A stretch of 39,857 nucleotides of DNA from Verrucomicrobiia bacterium (GTDB taxonomy: Bacteria > Verrucomicrobiota > Verrucomicrobiia > Verrucomicrobiales > DEV007), in NCBI GenBank assembly GCA_020439945.1, contig JAGRPB010000028.1, forward strand, positions 1 through 39,857, written 5' to 3'. The notes beneath the pieces are model-generated. The model was not told the origin of the DNA, did no database searches, and saw only the letters and a list, made by a program, of their open reading frames with translations. Positions within the stretch are counted from its first letter, which is position 1. Each line of letters opens with the position of its first letter. This document shows, piece after piece, positions 1 through 9,695 of this stretch. Position numbers and translations under genes: made by a program.

Positions 1-701
1 AGCGAATCCAGATCGTAAAGAAACGCCGCGCCGACGTTTCCATTCGCACCCGGCGCCCCCGCCACCACCCAACGCCCCGCGACCGCGAGACCCGTGCCCA
101 GCGCATCGCCCGGCAACGGAGCCGCCGACGTGATCTTTTGTTCCGCGAAGGTTTCCGGATCAAAGCGATACAGCGAGCCCCGGCCGCCAATGTCGCCGGG
201 AGCGCCCACCACGAGCCAGTTTTTGTCCACCAGTCCCACCGTCGCGCCAAACTCGGCACCGCCCGCCGCGTCCGATGCGGAGAGAATCCGCAGCTCCGTC
301 CCGCGCCGCAGATCGAACAGATAGGCCCGTCCCTCCGACCCGTTCACCCCCGGCGCACCGATCAGCGCCAAGTCGCCCGACACCGCCACCGCCGCCCCGA
401 AATTGGCGAAGGCCGTGGCATCCGAAGCCGTCAGGGTCCGGAGCAGACGGCTTCTCCTTGCGTCATAGATCCGCACCAGCCCGGCGTCGTCGGCCAGATC
501 GTCATTCTGCGGCTCACCGACGACGAGGTATTTTTCGCTCATCGCCACCGCTGCCCCAAACCGCGGCAGGTTCTGCGGAGAGGTGTGAGAAGGCAGGATC
601 TTCGAGACGGCGGGGTTGAATGCGAAGGCGTCCCCGACCGGGAGGAAAAACCCGACTCCGGCAAGAAGTGCCATCCACCGAATGCCTGGAGCCTGTTTCA
701 T
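1..701 (-). CDS. Secreted FG-GAP repeat protein, C-terminus outside window
   Basis: The minus-strand frame is open from an ATG at 701 to the left edge, giving 233 residues. The N-terminus is a signal peptide: a short charged start (MKQ), a hydrophobic stretch and an AFA-type cleavage site near residue 28. At least four repeats of about 45-50 residues follow, each with an FGAAVA-like segment and a VGAPG or IGAPG segment (for example NFGAAVAVSG then LIGAPG). This is the integrin-alpha-like FG-GAP pattern of a secreted beta-propeller. Such proteins usually act outside the cell in adhesion or ligand binding; no enzymatic role can be read from the visible part. It is divergent from the large mosaic gene at 1107. 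FG-GAP family membership is well supported, but specific function is unknown. Confidence 0.85.
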   Translation of the reverse strand, partial: MKQAPGIRWMALLAGVGFFLPVGDAFAFNPAVSKILPSHTSPQNLPRFGAAVAMSEKYLVVGEPQNDDLADDAGLVRIYDARRSRLLRTLTASDATAFANFGAAVAVSGDLALIGAPGVNGSEGRAYLFDLRRGTELRILSASDAAGGAEFGATVGLVDKNWLVVGAPGDIGGRGSLYRFDPETFAEQKITSAAPLPGDALGTGLAVAGRWVVAGAPGANGNVGAAFLYDLDS

Positions 702-1106
702 AAGCCAGCGATTTAATCAAAGGGACAAATACCCCACCACCATGGTGATAATCCGCATCGAAGCGGCGAACCTTTCAGAAAAATTCGGCAGCAAGGCCCT
801 CCGCACCGGCGACGAAATTCAAGCAGTCTCGTGCGGCGAAGTCAATCGGGTAGAAATGGGCGGAAACGATGATTCAGAAGGGTCAGGGATACTTCTGGCG
901 CCGCCCGCAAATTGTCCTATTTCCGGACCGCGCTCTCTCCCACAAAGCCACCCTCACCGCCTCGAATGCCGCGAATCTCCCTCCCCAAATCACCTGCCAT
1001 CGCCGTGCCCCACAAGGGGATTCGGCGTCCGGAAGTCTCAGAAAAACCAGTTTCTTGTTAAGGTCACGGCGCTCAGGCTGTATGATCAAAGTGAACTCCT
1101 CCCGCC
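702..1106. other. Divergent intergenic region, no gene seen
   Basis: These 405 bases separate the minus-strand FG-GAP gene from the plus-strand mosaic protein gene, so they should contain promoters for both. Open frames crossing this stretch lack recognisable domains or signal peptides and look like chance frames in GC-rich DNA. I found no convincing sigma-70 promoter, terminator hairpin or RNA gene. A TATGAT box at 1081-1086 lies 21 bases before the ATG, but the nearest -35-like hexamer is 20 bases away from it. Confidence 0.5.
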
Positions 1107-4100
1107 ATGAGCCAACGATTTCCTCACATCCTCTGCTTCGCGAGCCTGTTTCTCAGCGTGGTGAACTCGGCTCGCGCCGATGTGGTCGCCGACTTTCGAT
1201 CCGATCTTGGTTTGGTCACTCAGAATGCTCCGGCCGCTGGCGAAGAGATCGATGAGTGGATCGACCAGTCGGCGACGCCCATGGCCAACCTGTTGAAATC
1301 GGGGTCGGTGAAAATCAGCAACCAGACGACCCCGAACGGCGGGCTGGCGATGCAGTTCGAGCATGTCGGCGTGTCCAACCGCGGTTACTTCGAGGACCAG
1401 GCGGGCTCGCCCCTGGACGGAGCGACCGAGTTCTCCGTGGCCGTGCTCTTCCGGCCAATCAGCAACGGCGGGGTTCCCGCGACTTCCGAGAATGGATTGA
1501 GGGTCGCCTCGCTGGTCAGTCATATTTCCGCCCTGCCCGCGGACGGCTGGGGGCTCGGCTATCGCGATAACGAGGTCTGGTTTTCCATCGCTGACAGCGG
1601 TGACGCTGATAACATCGAGACGCTGAAAGTCGGTCCCGGATCCTCCATGGTCGGGAAATGGTGGATCGCGATCGCGAGTTGGAAGGCGGACGACGGAACC
1701 GGAAACCCGGTGTTTTGCCTCTCCCTGTTCAACGAACGCGGTGACCGAGTCGGCACCCGCCAGTCGCGCGATCCCAATCCCACACCGGGTGACGGGCTTT
1801 ATGCCAATGCGCGAGAATCCGGTGGATTCAGGATCGGCCAGAGTCACCACACTCCGGGAGCCTTCCTCTACAACGGGAATCTCGGTCGAGTGCAGTTCCA
1901 CGACACCGCCTTGGAAGAGGATGAAGAAGAGGACGTGGCCCTGCAGATGGTCGTCGACCAGAACGCGGCCCTGTTCACCGTCACAGACGATGGCGATACC
2001 GGCGCCGGAACGCTGCGAGAGGCGCTGACCCAGGCCAACAGCAACGGAATTCACAGCATTATCGTATTCGACCCCGGCCTCGATGGTTCCACCCTTTTCC
2101 TGACCAGCGGCGAAATCTGGATCACCCAGGAAACCACCCTATTCGGCGGCGCCTATGTCGGCGGAATCTTCACGCCGTTCGCCAATCCCCTCCCCCTCGA
2201 TGGCGGGAATTCCCAACGCATTTTTCGAACCGCGAGTTTCGTTGATGAGGTGCGTTTGGAAAATCTCCGCTTCACCAACGGCAACCATTTCAGCAGCGGC
2301 GGAGCGATCTGGAACCAATCCGGCTACCTGACCACGAGAGACTGCGTCTTCGACTCCAACACCGCGCCGGAGGGGGGCGCAATCCACAACGATGGCGCGA
2401 CGCTGACGGTGGAAAACTGCCGGTTCGAGGACAACGAGAGCGACGAGGGCGGTGCCATTTCCAACGAAGCCGGCGTGGCCGTGATCGAAGACAGTCTCTT
2501 CGAGGCGAATGAGGGAACCAACGACACTTTCGGCGGCCACGGCGGGGCGATCTACTCCGAGGGCACGAACTTTCTCAATGATACGCTGACGATTCGACGA
2601 ACCACTTTTCGAAACAACCATGGCGCTGATTCGAACACGAGCGGTGGCAGTGGTGGAAACGGTGGAGCCATCTTCGCTCGGCAGAACACGGTGACGATTT
2701 CCGAATGTCTTTTTACCGGCAATCGCGCAGGCGACGGCCAGGGTGGGAGCGGGATCGATGGCGGTGTCGGCGGAGCGCTGTTCCTCAGAAATGACACCGC
2801 TACCATGATCGAGAGAACCACCTTCACCGGAAATCGATCCGGTCTGCCGAGCGATGGAAGCGGAGATCCTGGCATCGGCGGAGCCATCCGGGTGATCAAT
2901 CCGCAGGGGCTGACCATCGTGAACTCAACCTTTTACGACAACGAAACCGGCTCCGACTCCCACGGCGGCGCGCTGTCGATCGAATACGCTGGCATTGAGG
3001 AGATCATCCTTCGCCATTCCACCTTTGCCGGCAATCGCGGCGCCTCGGCCCTCTTTTCCGAAACCACGTCTCCCAGCCCCACCAACATCCCCATCCTGGA
3101 AAACTCGATCGTCACCGATAATCGCACTTTCGACGATCAAGCCAACGGGATCGATGTCTCCGGAGACTTCGAGTTGGAGGGCAACAACCTGATTCTGAAT
3201 TCGCCCGGAGCCACATTCTCCGGCTCCGGTTCCGCCATCGCCCAATCCGCCGATCTCGGCACTTTCCAGGACAACGGGGGTTTCGCCTTCACCTTGAAAC
3301 CGAATCCGAGCAGTCCCGCCAATGACGGCGCCACCACCAGCGCCAACACCCCCGCTACCGATCAGCGGGAGGTGGCTCGCCCGATCGGTGGCGCCCCCGA
3401 TATCGGGGCCGTCGAGGTTCCACCGGAAATCGCGGTGACCACCGTCGGCACCCAGGAACGACGTGGCGACATGCCCTTCACGATTCAGTTGTCGGTGACC
3501 CTACCCGATTCGCTCAGCATCTCAGCGTCCACCTCCGATGGCACCGCGGAAGCAGGCATCGACTACGCGGCCACCAGCGAAACCATCGTCATTCCCGCCG
3601 GCCAACGCACGGGGGTGTTCCGGGTGAAAATCTTCGATGACGCGCTTCCCGAGGAAAACGAAACCATCCACGCGAGTTTCACCTCCAGTGATCCCGGCAC
3701 GGCGCCAATGACCACGCCGATGGTGACCGGGACCATTTTCGACGACAGCGGTGACGACGGCGTTCTCAGCTTTCCGGAGGAACCCTTGGACGTTGGCGGT
3801 TTTCACGATATCGACACTCCGGGTCCCGTGGCCAATTTGGCGGGACGCTATTCAGGGCTGGTCCACACCAGTCCCACTGCCAATTCCTTTCTTGGATCGC
3901 TCGTATCCTTGACCCTGCGACCCAACGGCAGCTTTTCCGCCGTCTTTGAATGGAAAGGCGAACGCTTCGTGGTTCGCGGCGCCTTCGACGAGTTGACCGC
4001 GAGTTTTTCCACGACGCTCAACCTGAAAAGTGGCCCGGAAGTCACCGTCAGTCTCGGCGTGGGCCAGACCGCCGGAGGTCATCCCAAGATCACCGGCTCC

Positions 4101-5999
4101 ATCAGCGAAACGGGAGGCGACACTGGCGCCATCTTTGCCGAAGCCGCCTCGTTCAATCGAGCCAACCAGACGGACAAGGATGGTCGTTACACCATGCTGA
4201 TCCCGATCGAGGAAAGCGATCGCGGCGATAGTCTCGTTCCCCAGGGCGACGGGTGCGCCAGCGTTCTCATCACGCCGACGGGGGTGATTCGCATGGTGGG
4301 TAGTCTTGGCGACGGCACGCGATTCGCGCAGAGTTCGTTCCTGCGGGGCGACCTGCAGTGGTCCTTCTGGAAAAGCCTCTACCGCACTCGACCGCAACGT
4401 GGCTACCTCGCCGGGGTGATCACCATTCGTGACACGGCCGGTGTCAGCGATTTCGATGGCGTCCTGCAGTGGAAAAAATTCCCCGATCCCCGGGAAGTTC
4501 GCTACAAGGATGGCTTCGATCTCGCCGTCCACGCCATCGGCTCGGTGTTCATGCCGCCCGCTCCCGGCGATCGCGCCCTCTCAACGCTGGCCGATCAGGA
4601 CTACAACGCGCGCATCATTTTTTCCGAAAGCCTTCTGCCCGATGGCGATCTCGCCAAGGTGCTCAACTGGGATGCCCGAAACCGGCTGGGCAATTTCGGC
4701 CCCGAACGGATCCGGGGCGGGGTCAATCGCCGCACCGGACTGATCAACGGCAACTATCGATACGAATCCACACGATTCGCCTTCAAGAGCGCGGTTTTCC
4801 AGAAGCAGGAACTCGCCGCAGGTAGCTTTGTCTTCGGCGTCCGCTCGGGACATGTCCTCCTAGAGCCCGGAACCGGATTCGACTATCCCGGTAGCGACCC
4901 GGGTCTGGGCGCGCGCGATCTCCAAGTCTTCAGCGGCATCTATATCCTGTCGGGATTTCGGGAAAATTTCTCCGAAGACTATGCCGGCAATTATTCCGGC
5001 AACATCCAGGACGCCATGGGCCCGGTCGGCTTCTTCCGCAGTCTGAACATCCGACCGGACGGTACCTTCACTGCCTCGATCGAGGAAAACGGCGAGCGCT
5101 TTGTCGTCCGGGGAATGCTCGATGCGACAGGCGAATTCGACGATACCGTCTTCACCCGCTCCGGCCGGGAAATGCGCGTCATTCTCCGCACTCACGACAA
5201 CCTGGGATTCAAACGCATCGAAGGCTCCGTCGCCGAAAACGGTCAACCGATGCAGTCCATCATCCTCGGCCGCCAAGATTTTCACGCCCGCAAAAACCCG
5301 ACCCCGAGAGCCGGTCGCTACACCATGATCCTCCCCGAGATCGTCGACTCCAACTTCCCCCAGGGCGCCGGCTACGCCACCTTCAACGTCGCCGCGAATG
5401 GCCGCATCACCATGCTGGCGGTGCTGGGTGACCGCACCCGATTCTCTCATTCCACCTTCCTGTCGGGCGAGGAGTTCTGGTCTGTCTATGTGACCCTGTA
5501 TCGTCGCTCACCTGACCCTGGTAAGTTTGCCGGCCAGCTCAAGATGACGCCCGGTGTGGAGGATTTCGATGGCTGGTTCGATTGGCAAAAAAATCCCGAT
5601 CCCAACGATCCGTTCTTCCCCGCCGGATTCACCGTCCCCGACCAGACCTTCGAAGCTGCCCGTTACAACGCCCCAGCGCCGGGCGAGCGTGCCATGGATG
5701 GACTCGTAGATACCCTCTACAACAGCCGCCTCATTCTCGAGAAAAACCTTCCTGGCGGCGACATCAAGAAGATCCTCCGCTGGGACGAGCGAAACCGCAT
5801 TGCTCACGACGGCCGCGCCCGCATCCCGATTCGTTTCAACCCGCGCACCGGTCTCGTCAGCGGCAGTTTCTTCGAAAACGGGGTTCGCACCAACTTCAGC
5901 GGTGTCCTGCTCCAGTTGATCAATGCCGATGATCTCATCAAGGGCAGCCACGTCATTCGGGGCAACAAGCCCGGCGCGATGACGATCGAGCAGTGGTAG
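1107..5999 (+). CDS. Very large secreted mosaic protein: LamG-like, beta-helix, Calx-beta, tandem unknown domain
   Basis: A 1630-residue exported protein. Residues 1-24 form a signal peptide ending SARA. Residues about 45-275 look like a concanavalin/LamG-type sandwich. Residues about 290-740 form a right-handed beta-helix with eight GGAI or GGAL turns (GGAIWN, GGAIHN, GGAISN, GGAIYS and so on), as in Pmp and choice-of-anchor-Q proteins; GAPDIGAVEV closes this part. Residues about 772-880 match a Calx-beta domain (TSDGTAEAGIDYAAT, then FDDALPEENET). Residues about 905-1285 and 1288-1625 are two diverged copies of one module, each containing GERFVVRG, a GRYTM strand and an LGD-TRF segment. I do not recognise this module. 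No sorting signal or transmembrane anchor is visible at the C-terminus (it ends MTIEQW). It is probably an extracellular adhesin or glycan-binding protein; the function is inferred from architecture only. Confidence 0.9.
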   Translation: MSQRFPHILCFASLFLSVVNSARADVVADFRSDLGLVTQNAPAAGEEIDEWIDQSATPMANLLKSGSVKISNQTTPNGGLAMQFEHVGVSNRGYFEDQAGSPLDGATEFSVAVLFRPISNGGVPATSENGLRVASLVSHISALPADGWGLGYRDNEVWFSIADSGDADNIETLKVGPGSSMVGKWWIAIASWKADDGTGNPVFCLSLFNERGDRVGTRQSRDPNPTPGDGLYANARESGGFRIGQSHHTPGAFLYNGNLGRVQFHDTALEEDEEEDVALQMVVDQNAALFTVTDDGDTGAGTLREALTQANSNGIHSIIVFDPGLDGSTLFLTSGEIWITQETTLFGGAYVGGIFTPFANPLPLDGGNSQRIFRTASFVDEVRLENLRFTNGNHFSSGGAIWNQSGYLTTRDCVFDSNTAPEGGAIHNDGATLTVENCRFEDNESDEGGAISNEAGVAVIEDSLFEANEGTNDTFGGHGGAIYSEGTNFLNDTLTIRRTTFRNNHGADSNTSGGSGGNGGAIFARQNTVTISECLFTGNRAGDGQGGSGIDGGVGGALFLRNDTATMIERTTFTGNRSGLPSDGSGDPGIGGAIRVINPQGLTIVNSTFYDNETGSDSHGGALSIEYAGIEEIILRHSTFAGNRGASALFSETTSPSPTNIPILENSIVTDNRTFDDQANGIDVSGDFELEGNNLILNSPGATFSGSGSAIAQSADLGTFQDNGGFAFTLKPNPSSPANDGATTSANTPATDQREVARPIGGAPDIGAVEVPPEIAVTTVGTQERRGDMPFTIQLSVTLPDSLSISASTSDGTAEAGIDYAATSETIVIPAGQRTGVFRVKIFDDALPEENETIHASFTSSDPGTAPMTTPMVTGTIFDDSGDDGVLSFPEEPLDVGGFHDIDTPGPVANLAGRYSGLVHTSPTANSFLGSLVSLTLRPNGSFSAVFEWKGERFVVRGAFDELTASFSTTLNLKSGPEVTVSLGVGQTAGGHPKITGSISETGGDTGAIFAEAASFNRANQTDKDGRYTMLIPIEESDRGDSLVPQGDGCASVLITPTGVIRMVGSLGDGTRFAQSSFLRGDLQWSFWKSLYRTRPQRGYLAGVITIRDTAGVSDFDGVLQWKKFPDPREVRYKDGFDLAVHAIGSVFMPPAPGDRALSTLADQDYNARIIFSESLLPDGDLAKVLNWDARNRLGNFGPERIRGGVNRRTGLINGNYRYESTRFAFKSAVFQKQELAAGSFVFGVRSGHVLLEPGTGFDYPGSDPGLGARDLQVFSGIYILSGFRENFSEDYAGNYSGNIQDAMGPVGFFRSLNIRPDGTFTASIEENGERFVVRGMLDATGEFDDTVFTRSGREMRVILRTHDNLGFKRIEGSVAENGQPMQSIILGRQDFHARKNPTPRAGRYTMILPEIVDSNFPQGAGYATFNVAANGRITMLAVLGDRTRFSHSTFLSGEEFWSVYVTLYRRSPDPGKFAGQLKMTPGVEDFDGWFDWQKNPDPNDPFFPAGFTVPDQTFEAARYNAPAPGERAMDGLVDTLYNSRLILEKNLPGGDIKKILRWDERNRIAHDGRARIPIRFNPRTGLVSGSFFENGVRTNFSGVLLQLINADDLIKGSHVIRGNKPGAMTIEQW

Positions 6000-6039
6000 G
6001 AGGAGTTCTTGTTTTTCGAGAAGTCATTCGATTCAGGTC

Positions 6040-6786
6040 ATGCGCTTCTTTATCTTGATCTCTCTCCCATTCCTATTCGCGCTTCCCTCCGCGAGTCAGG
6101 AAAAACCGGCGCTTTTGAAGGAGGTCGATTTTGAATCCGGCGACCTGAATGCGATGAACCTGCAGGCTGGAAACGAGGACGCCATCGCGATCGTTTCCTC
6201 TCCGGTCCGATCTGGTAGTGGTGCGGTGAAGACGGTGCTTCGTATTACTGATCCTATAGTGCACAAGGGTCAGCGCGCGGAACTCTCCGACGGAAAAAAG
6301 GAGCCCCTGATCGAAATGGATCACGACTACTGGTATGGACTCAGCATATTCCTGCCGGACGGTTTCCGACCACCTTCCGAATCCGATGCCGTCCTGTTCC
6401 AGTGGCACTCGCAACAGGGAGGCCCGAGTCCAGTCTTGGCGATTCGAGTGCGAGGCGAGCAATGGAAGATCACCAGCGACGCCACTCCAGACAAGCGCCG
6501 CAAGCTCGCCGTTATATCGTTGGAACGGGGAAAGTGGACCGACTGGGTCATCCACGTTCGATGGTCATCGAGTCCCGACGGATTCTGGACCATCTGGAAA
6601 GACAAAACCGAGGTGGTCTCCGAGACGGGCATCATCACCCAATATCCCGAGGAGCGCGGCCCTTACGCCAAATTCGGCCAATATCACAGTGTCGATAAAA
6701 ACGTTTCCGAGAACACCGTCTACTTCGACGAATACCGGATTGCCGGTCCCGGAGCAAACTACGAATCGATCGCTCCTCGACCCTGA
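6040..6786 (+). CDS. Heparin lyase I-like polysaccharide lyase family protein, secreted
   Basis: A 248-residue protein with an N-terminal signal peptide (hydrophobic residues 3-18, cleavage near SASQ). The rest fits the jelly-roll polysaccharide lyase family that includes heparin lyase I. Visible hallmarks are HKGQRAELSDG near residue 75, a YWYGLSIFLP strand, LFQWHSQ near residue 125, GKWTDWVIHVRW near residue 170 and the terminal YFDEYRI. Family members cleave acidic polysaccharides by beta-elimination in the periplasm or outside the cell. I cannot assign the substrate, and some members of this fold only bind glycans. It lies 40 bases after the mosaic protein gene and 155 bases before the beta-helix gene, all on the same strand. 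That fits a small set of genes for surface polysaccharide use. Confidence 0.8.
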   Translation: MRFFILISLPFLFALPSASQEKPALLKEVDFESGDLNAMNLQAGNEDAIAIVSSPVRSGSGAVKTVLRITDPIVHKGQRAELSDGKKEPLIEMDHDYWYGLSIFLPDGFRPPSESDAVLFQWHSQQGGPSPVLAIRVRGEQWKITSDATPDKRRKLAVISLERGKWTDWVIHVRWSSSPDGFWTIWKDKTEVVSETGIITQYPEERGPYAKFGQYHSVDKNVSENTVYFDEYRIAGPGANYESIAPRP

Positions 6787-6901
6787 CAAATTCGAGGTGA
6801 ACCAGATCACACCGTTTCGTTCTTTCTCGGCCGATCCAACCAAAAAAGTTCCCGCGCTCCTTTGAGCAACTTCTTCGGTTCAATCCTGAAATTCCGAAAA
6901 A

Positions 6902-6923
6902 GGGCGGTTCGATCTGCCCGCCC
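6902..6923. terminator. GC-rich hairpin between the lyase-like and beta-helix genes
   Basis: A perfect 6-bp stem, GGGCGG paired with CCGCCC, has a 10-base loop and ends 18 bases before the GTG of the next gene. There is no T-run on either side, so it is at best a weak or factor-dependent terminator. It could equally be a leader structure of the downstream gene. Confidence 0.2.
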
Positions 6924-6941
6924 GTCTCTCGCCTTCCCTCA

Positions 6942-8558
6942 GTGAAAACCTTCGTCGTCTCTGCCTTCTCAATCCTATTCTCCCTACCTCACCCTGCACG
7001 AGCGGCCGAGATCCGCATCGCTCCCGGCGAGGGTGCGATTTCGCGCGCCTTGGAACAGGCCTCGGAAGGAGATACCCTGATCCTTTCCCCGGGAGTTTAC
7101 GCTGAAAACATCCGGATCGAAAAGCGGCTGACCTTGCGCGGTGAACCGGGCGCCATTCTGGATGGCGGCGCGGAATTTCACGGCGAATGGACATCGGCTG
7201 GCGATGGCCTGGACGGCGTCTTTTTCACTCCCGCCGAAAAACGCCCCGAAGGCCTGCTCGTGGATGGTCGCTTCCTCGCGGAAATCCGTTTCGACCGCGC
7301 TCAATCGAAAGGTGACTGGTATTGGCAAACGCTCTTGGAAAGGGGAACGCCACTCAGCGGCTTCGACGCGATCAGGGCTCTCTGGACTCATCATCCGAAG
7401 GAGAAACGTCTCTACCTGCGATTCGCGGATGGTCGCTCGCCGGTTACGCGAAACCTATCCTGGATCCGGAGCGGCAAGCCACTCATCACGATCGCCCAGG
7501 CTTCCGGCGTGGTGGTGGAAGGATTGACTTTTGCGCGCGGAGTCATCGCGGTGGAAATCACCGAAGGAGCCAGTGGCGCCGTTGTCCGCAACTGCAAAAT
7601 CGAGTCCTACGAAGAGACGGGAATCATGCTGAGCGGCGGAGCCTCTGATTGCACGGTGGAGGCCTGCGGAATCACTCGGGGCGCCTACGAAGAGTGGCAG
7701 CCCTCCCTTGAGAACGATCGCGCCAACTACGAAATCTGGCGCGTTCACAAAAGCGTCGGCCGCTACGACCGCAATGGCATCGTCCTGTTCCGTGCGGGTG
7801 CGGGAAACCGGATTCTCAATAACCGCATCTCCCGGGTATTCGATGGGATTGCCCTCGGCGACTACAAGGTGGAGTCGCTCGACGCCGAACTGACCGATCC
7901 CGATCACGGACGCGGGACGGAGATTGCCGGGAACCTTATCGAAAACACTCGGGATTCCGGCATCGAACTCGGCGCGGGCTGCATCGACGTCCACGTGCAT
8001 CACAACACGCTTCGCCAGACACACGGCGGACTCCGCTTCAAGGTGCCGCGGATTGGCCCGGTCTACATCCATCACAACCGACTGATCGATGGCGCGCCTT
8101 TCAATATCTGGTTCAGCATGGATGCGTCCACGGCAGAGGGCTACGTCTATCACAACACCATCGTTCGCGGCGGGCGATCGGCCTTGGAATTCTCGTCGTT
8201 CAACCATTCGCCGGATTTCGGCGCACCCAACTGGCACTTTCTCAACAACCTGGTTTTGAATGAAGAGGACGGCTTCTTCTCGCGGGGACGCAACACCCCA
8301 TCCCCAGACTTCCACGCCGGGCACAACATCGTCACCGGAGGCAAAGCGCCTTGGCCAGATGACGTCGGTCGTGATCCGGGAAGTCGCTATGAAGTGGAAA
8401 TCCCCTACCAATCCGACGGCGTTCCCGCCCCTAGAAGCGCCGCCATCGACGCTGGCGTGGATCTCTCCACTTTCCTGGAAGGCCAACCCCTGCCCGGTTG
8501 CGAACCTGGTTATTTCAAAGGTCAGTCGCCCGACGCCGGCGCGGTCGAAGTGGAGTAG
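6942..8558 (+). CDS. Secreted right-handed beta-helix (NosD/pectin lyase-fold) protein
   Basis: A 538-residue protein starting at GTG 6942, where a signal peptide begins at once (VKTFVVSAFSILF, then an ARAA cleavage region near residue 21). The start of the mature protein (GEGAISRALEQASEGDTLIL, then SPGVYAENI) is typical of NosD or DUF1565-like beta-helices. Many parallel beta-helix rungs follow, with phrases such as VVRNCKIES, NRILNNRISRVFDGIALGD and HVHHNTLRQTHGGLRF. The family includes polysaccharide lyases and epimerases as well as non-catalytic proteins; no catalytic residue can be assigned from sequence alone. The nearby heparin-lyase-like gene suggests extracellular glycan processing. 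The C-terminus (SPDAGAVEVE) repeats the DAGAVE motif seen at the end of the beta-helix in the mosaic protein. Confidence 0.85.
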   Translation: MKTFVVSAFSILFSLPHPARAAEIRIAPGEGAISRALEQASEGDTLILSPGVYAENIRIEKRLTLRGEPGAILDGGAEFHGEWTSAGDGLDGVFFTPAEKRPEGLLVDGRFLAEIRFDRAQSKGDWYWQTLLERGTPLSGFDAIRALWTHHPKEKRLYLRFADGRSPVTRNLSWIRSGKPLITIAQASGVVVEGLTFARGVIAVEITEGASGAVVRNCKIESYEETGIMLSGGASDCTVEACGITRGAYEEWQPSLENDRANYEIWRVHKSVGRYDRNGIVLFRAGAGNRILNNRISRVFDGIALGDYKVESLDAELTDPDHGRGTEIAGNLIENTRDSGIELGAGCIDVHVHHNTLRQTHGGLRFKVPRIGPVYIHHNRLIDGAPFNIWFSMDASTAEGYVYHNTIVRGGRSALEFSSFNHSPDFGAPNWHFLNNLVLNEEDGFFSRGRNTPSPDFHAGHNIVTGGKAPWPDDVGRDPGSRYEVEIPYQSDGVPAPRSAAIDAGVDLSTFLEGQPLPGCEPGYFKGQSPDAGAVEVE

Positions 8559-8787
8559 CGGCGTCCGGCTGTTTCAATCAATGCGTTCACCGAGAGGCGC
8601 GCTGTAGTCCGAACGGAGCGGTCATCGCCGATTTGCGTTCGATTGCCTTTCTTACCACAGGGCCGACTTCGTGAAATTTGGGCGCGGAAGGAGTCCCTCG
8701 TCGAACCGCACACAGCAGAATAAACAATAAGCACTCCTCTACTCGCCTTCTCCTCGAATTTTTTGCATTTCTCGCCGAAGCTCTCCC

Positions 8788-9522
8788 GTGTCCCGCCCGC
8801 GTCCCCGCTCCCGCAAACACCAGCCCAAAGGCCTGGAAATCCTTCACGAAGACCGCGATATCATCGTGGTCAACAAGGCCGCCGGATTGCTCACCATCGG
8901 CACTGGACGCGACGCCGGCCGCACCGCTCATGCCGCGCTCGGTGACTATGTCCGCAAGGGAAATCACAAATCCCGGGAGCGGGTCTTCGTGGTTCACCGA
9001 CTCGATCGCGACACTTCCGGAGTTCTCGTCTTTGCCCGCACCGAGGCCGTCAAAGCCACGCTCCAGTCACGCTGGTCCGAGACGGAGAAAACCTACCTCG
9101 CTTTCGTCGAGGGACATCCCGATCCGGCCGAGGACACCATCTCGTCCTACCTCGTCGAAAACGGCGCCCTTCGGGTTTATTCCACCGATGACCCCAAAGC
9201 AGGAAAGCTTTCTCACACCCGCTATCGGGTTGTCAAAATCGTCGGCGAACGCACTCTGCTGGAAATCGACCTGCTTACCGGTCGCAAAAATCAGATCCGC
9301 GTTCATCTCGCCGATCGCGGCTGGCCCATCGTCGGCGACGCCAAATACGGCCGCAAGATTCGCGACAACAAGCGTCTCGCCCTGCATTCCAGCCGCCTCA
9401 CCCTGACCCATCCTCACAGTGGCCAGCGCCTCACCTTCGAAGCTCCAGCCCCTGCCACCTTCCACCAGATGGCAGCCGTCCCTCCGCCGAACAACACCAG
9501 GAAAAAACGGAACGAGGAATAG
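8788..9522 (+). CDS. RluA-family pseudouridine synthase
   Basis: A 244-residue cytoplasmic RNA-modifying enzyme that isomerises uridine to pseudouridine in rRNA or tRNA. The signature HRLDRDTSG lies at residues 70-78, with D73 the expected catalytic aspartate. DIIVVNKAAGLLT (about 24-36), SHTRYRV, TGRKNQIRVHL and IVGDAKYG are the other conserved family blocks. There is no N-terminal S4 domain: only about 15 basic residues precede the catalytic core, so it resembles the short RluA-like class. The start is GTG 8788; no ATG lies upstream in a sensible position. The 229 bases upstream contain no gene I can support. Which uridine it modifies cannot be told from sequence. Confidence 0.92.
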   Translation: MSRPRPRSRKHQPKGLEILHEDRDIIVVNKAAGLLTIGTGRDAGRTAHAALGDYVRKGNHKSRERVFVVHRLDRDTSGVLVFARTEAVKATLQSRWSETEKTYLAFVEGHPDPAEDTISSYLVENGALRVYSTDDPKAGKLSHTRYRVVKIVGERTLLEIDLLTGRKNQIRVHLADRGWPIVGDAKYGRKIRDNKRLALHSSRLTLTHPHSGQRLTFEAPAPATFHQMAAVPPPNNTRKKRNEE

Positions 9523-9695
9523 CCTTTATTTCTTAAATGGGAAAAGGGCATCTTCCGACGGGTCCCGCTCCCGCAACCTCGCAATGTGTGAGCCGTGTTC
9601 GATTCCCATCGGTCTGGCATGCCCGCTTGCCGATAACGACCTCGGGCCCTTGATCGCAAGCAAATCGCTCCGAAGGTGCCCCTCTCCCCTCTGCC

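Noticed and set aside
1055..1086. A TTGTTA / TATGAT promoter for the mosaic protein gene
   Set aside because: The spacing is 20 bases, too long for a normal sigma-70 promoter, so only the -10-like box is notable.
8559..8787. A possible small gene between the beta-helix protein and the pseudouridine synthase
   Set aside because: Short open frames here have no domain, signal or plausible start context. The stretch is probably untranslated leader.
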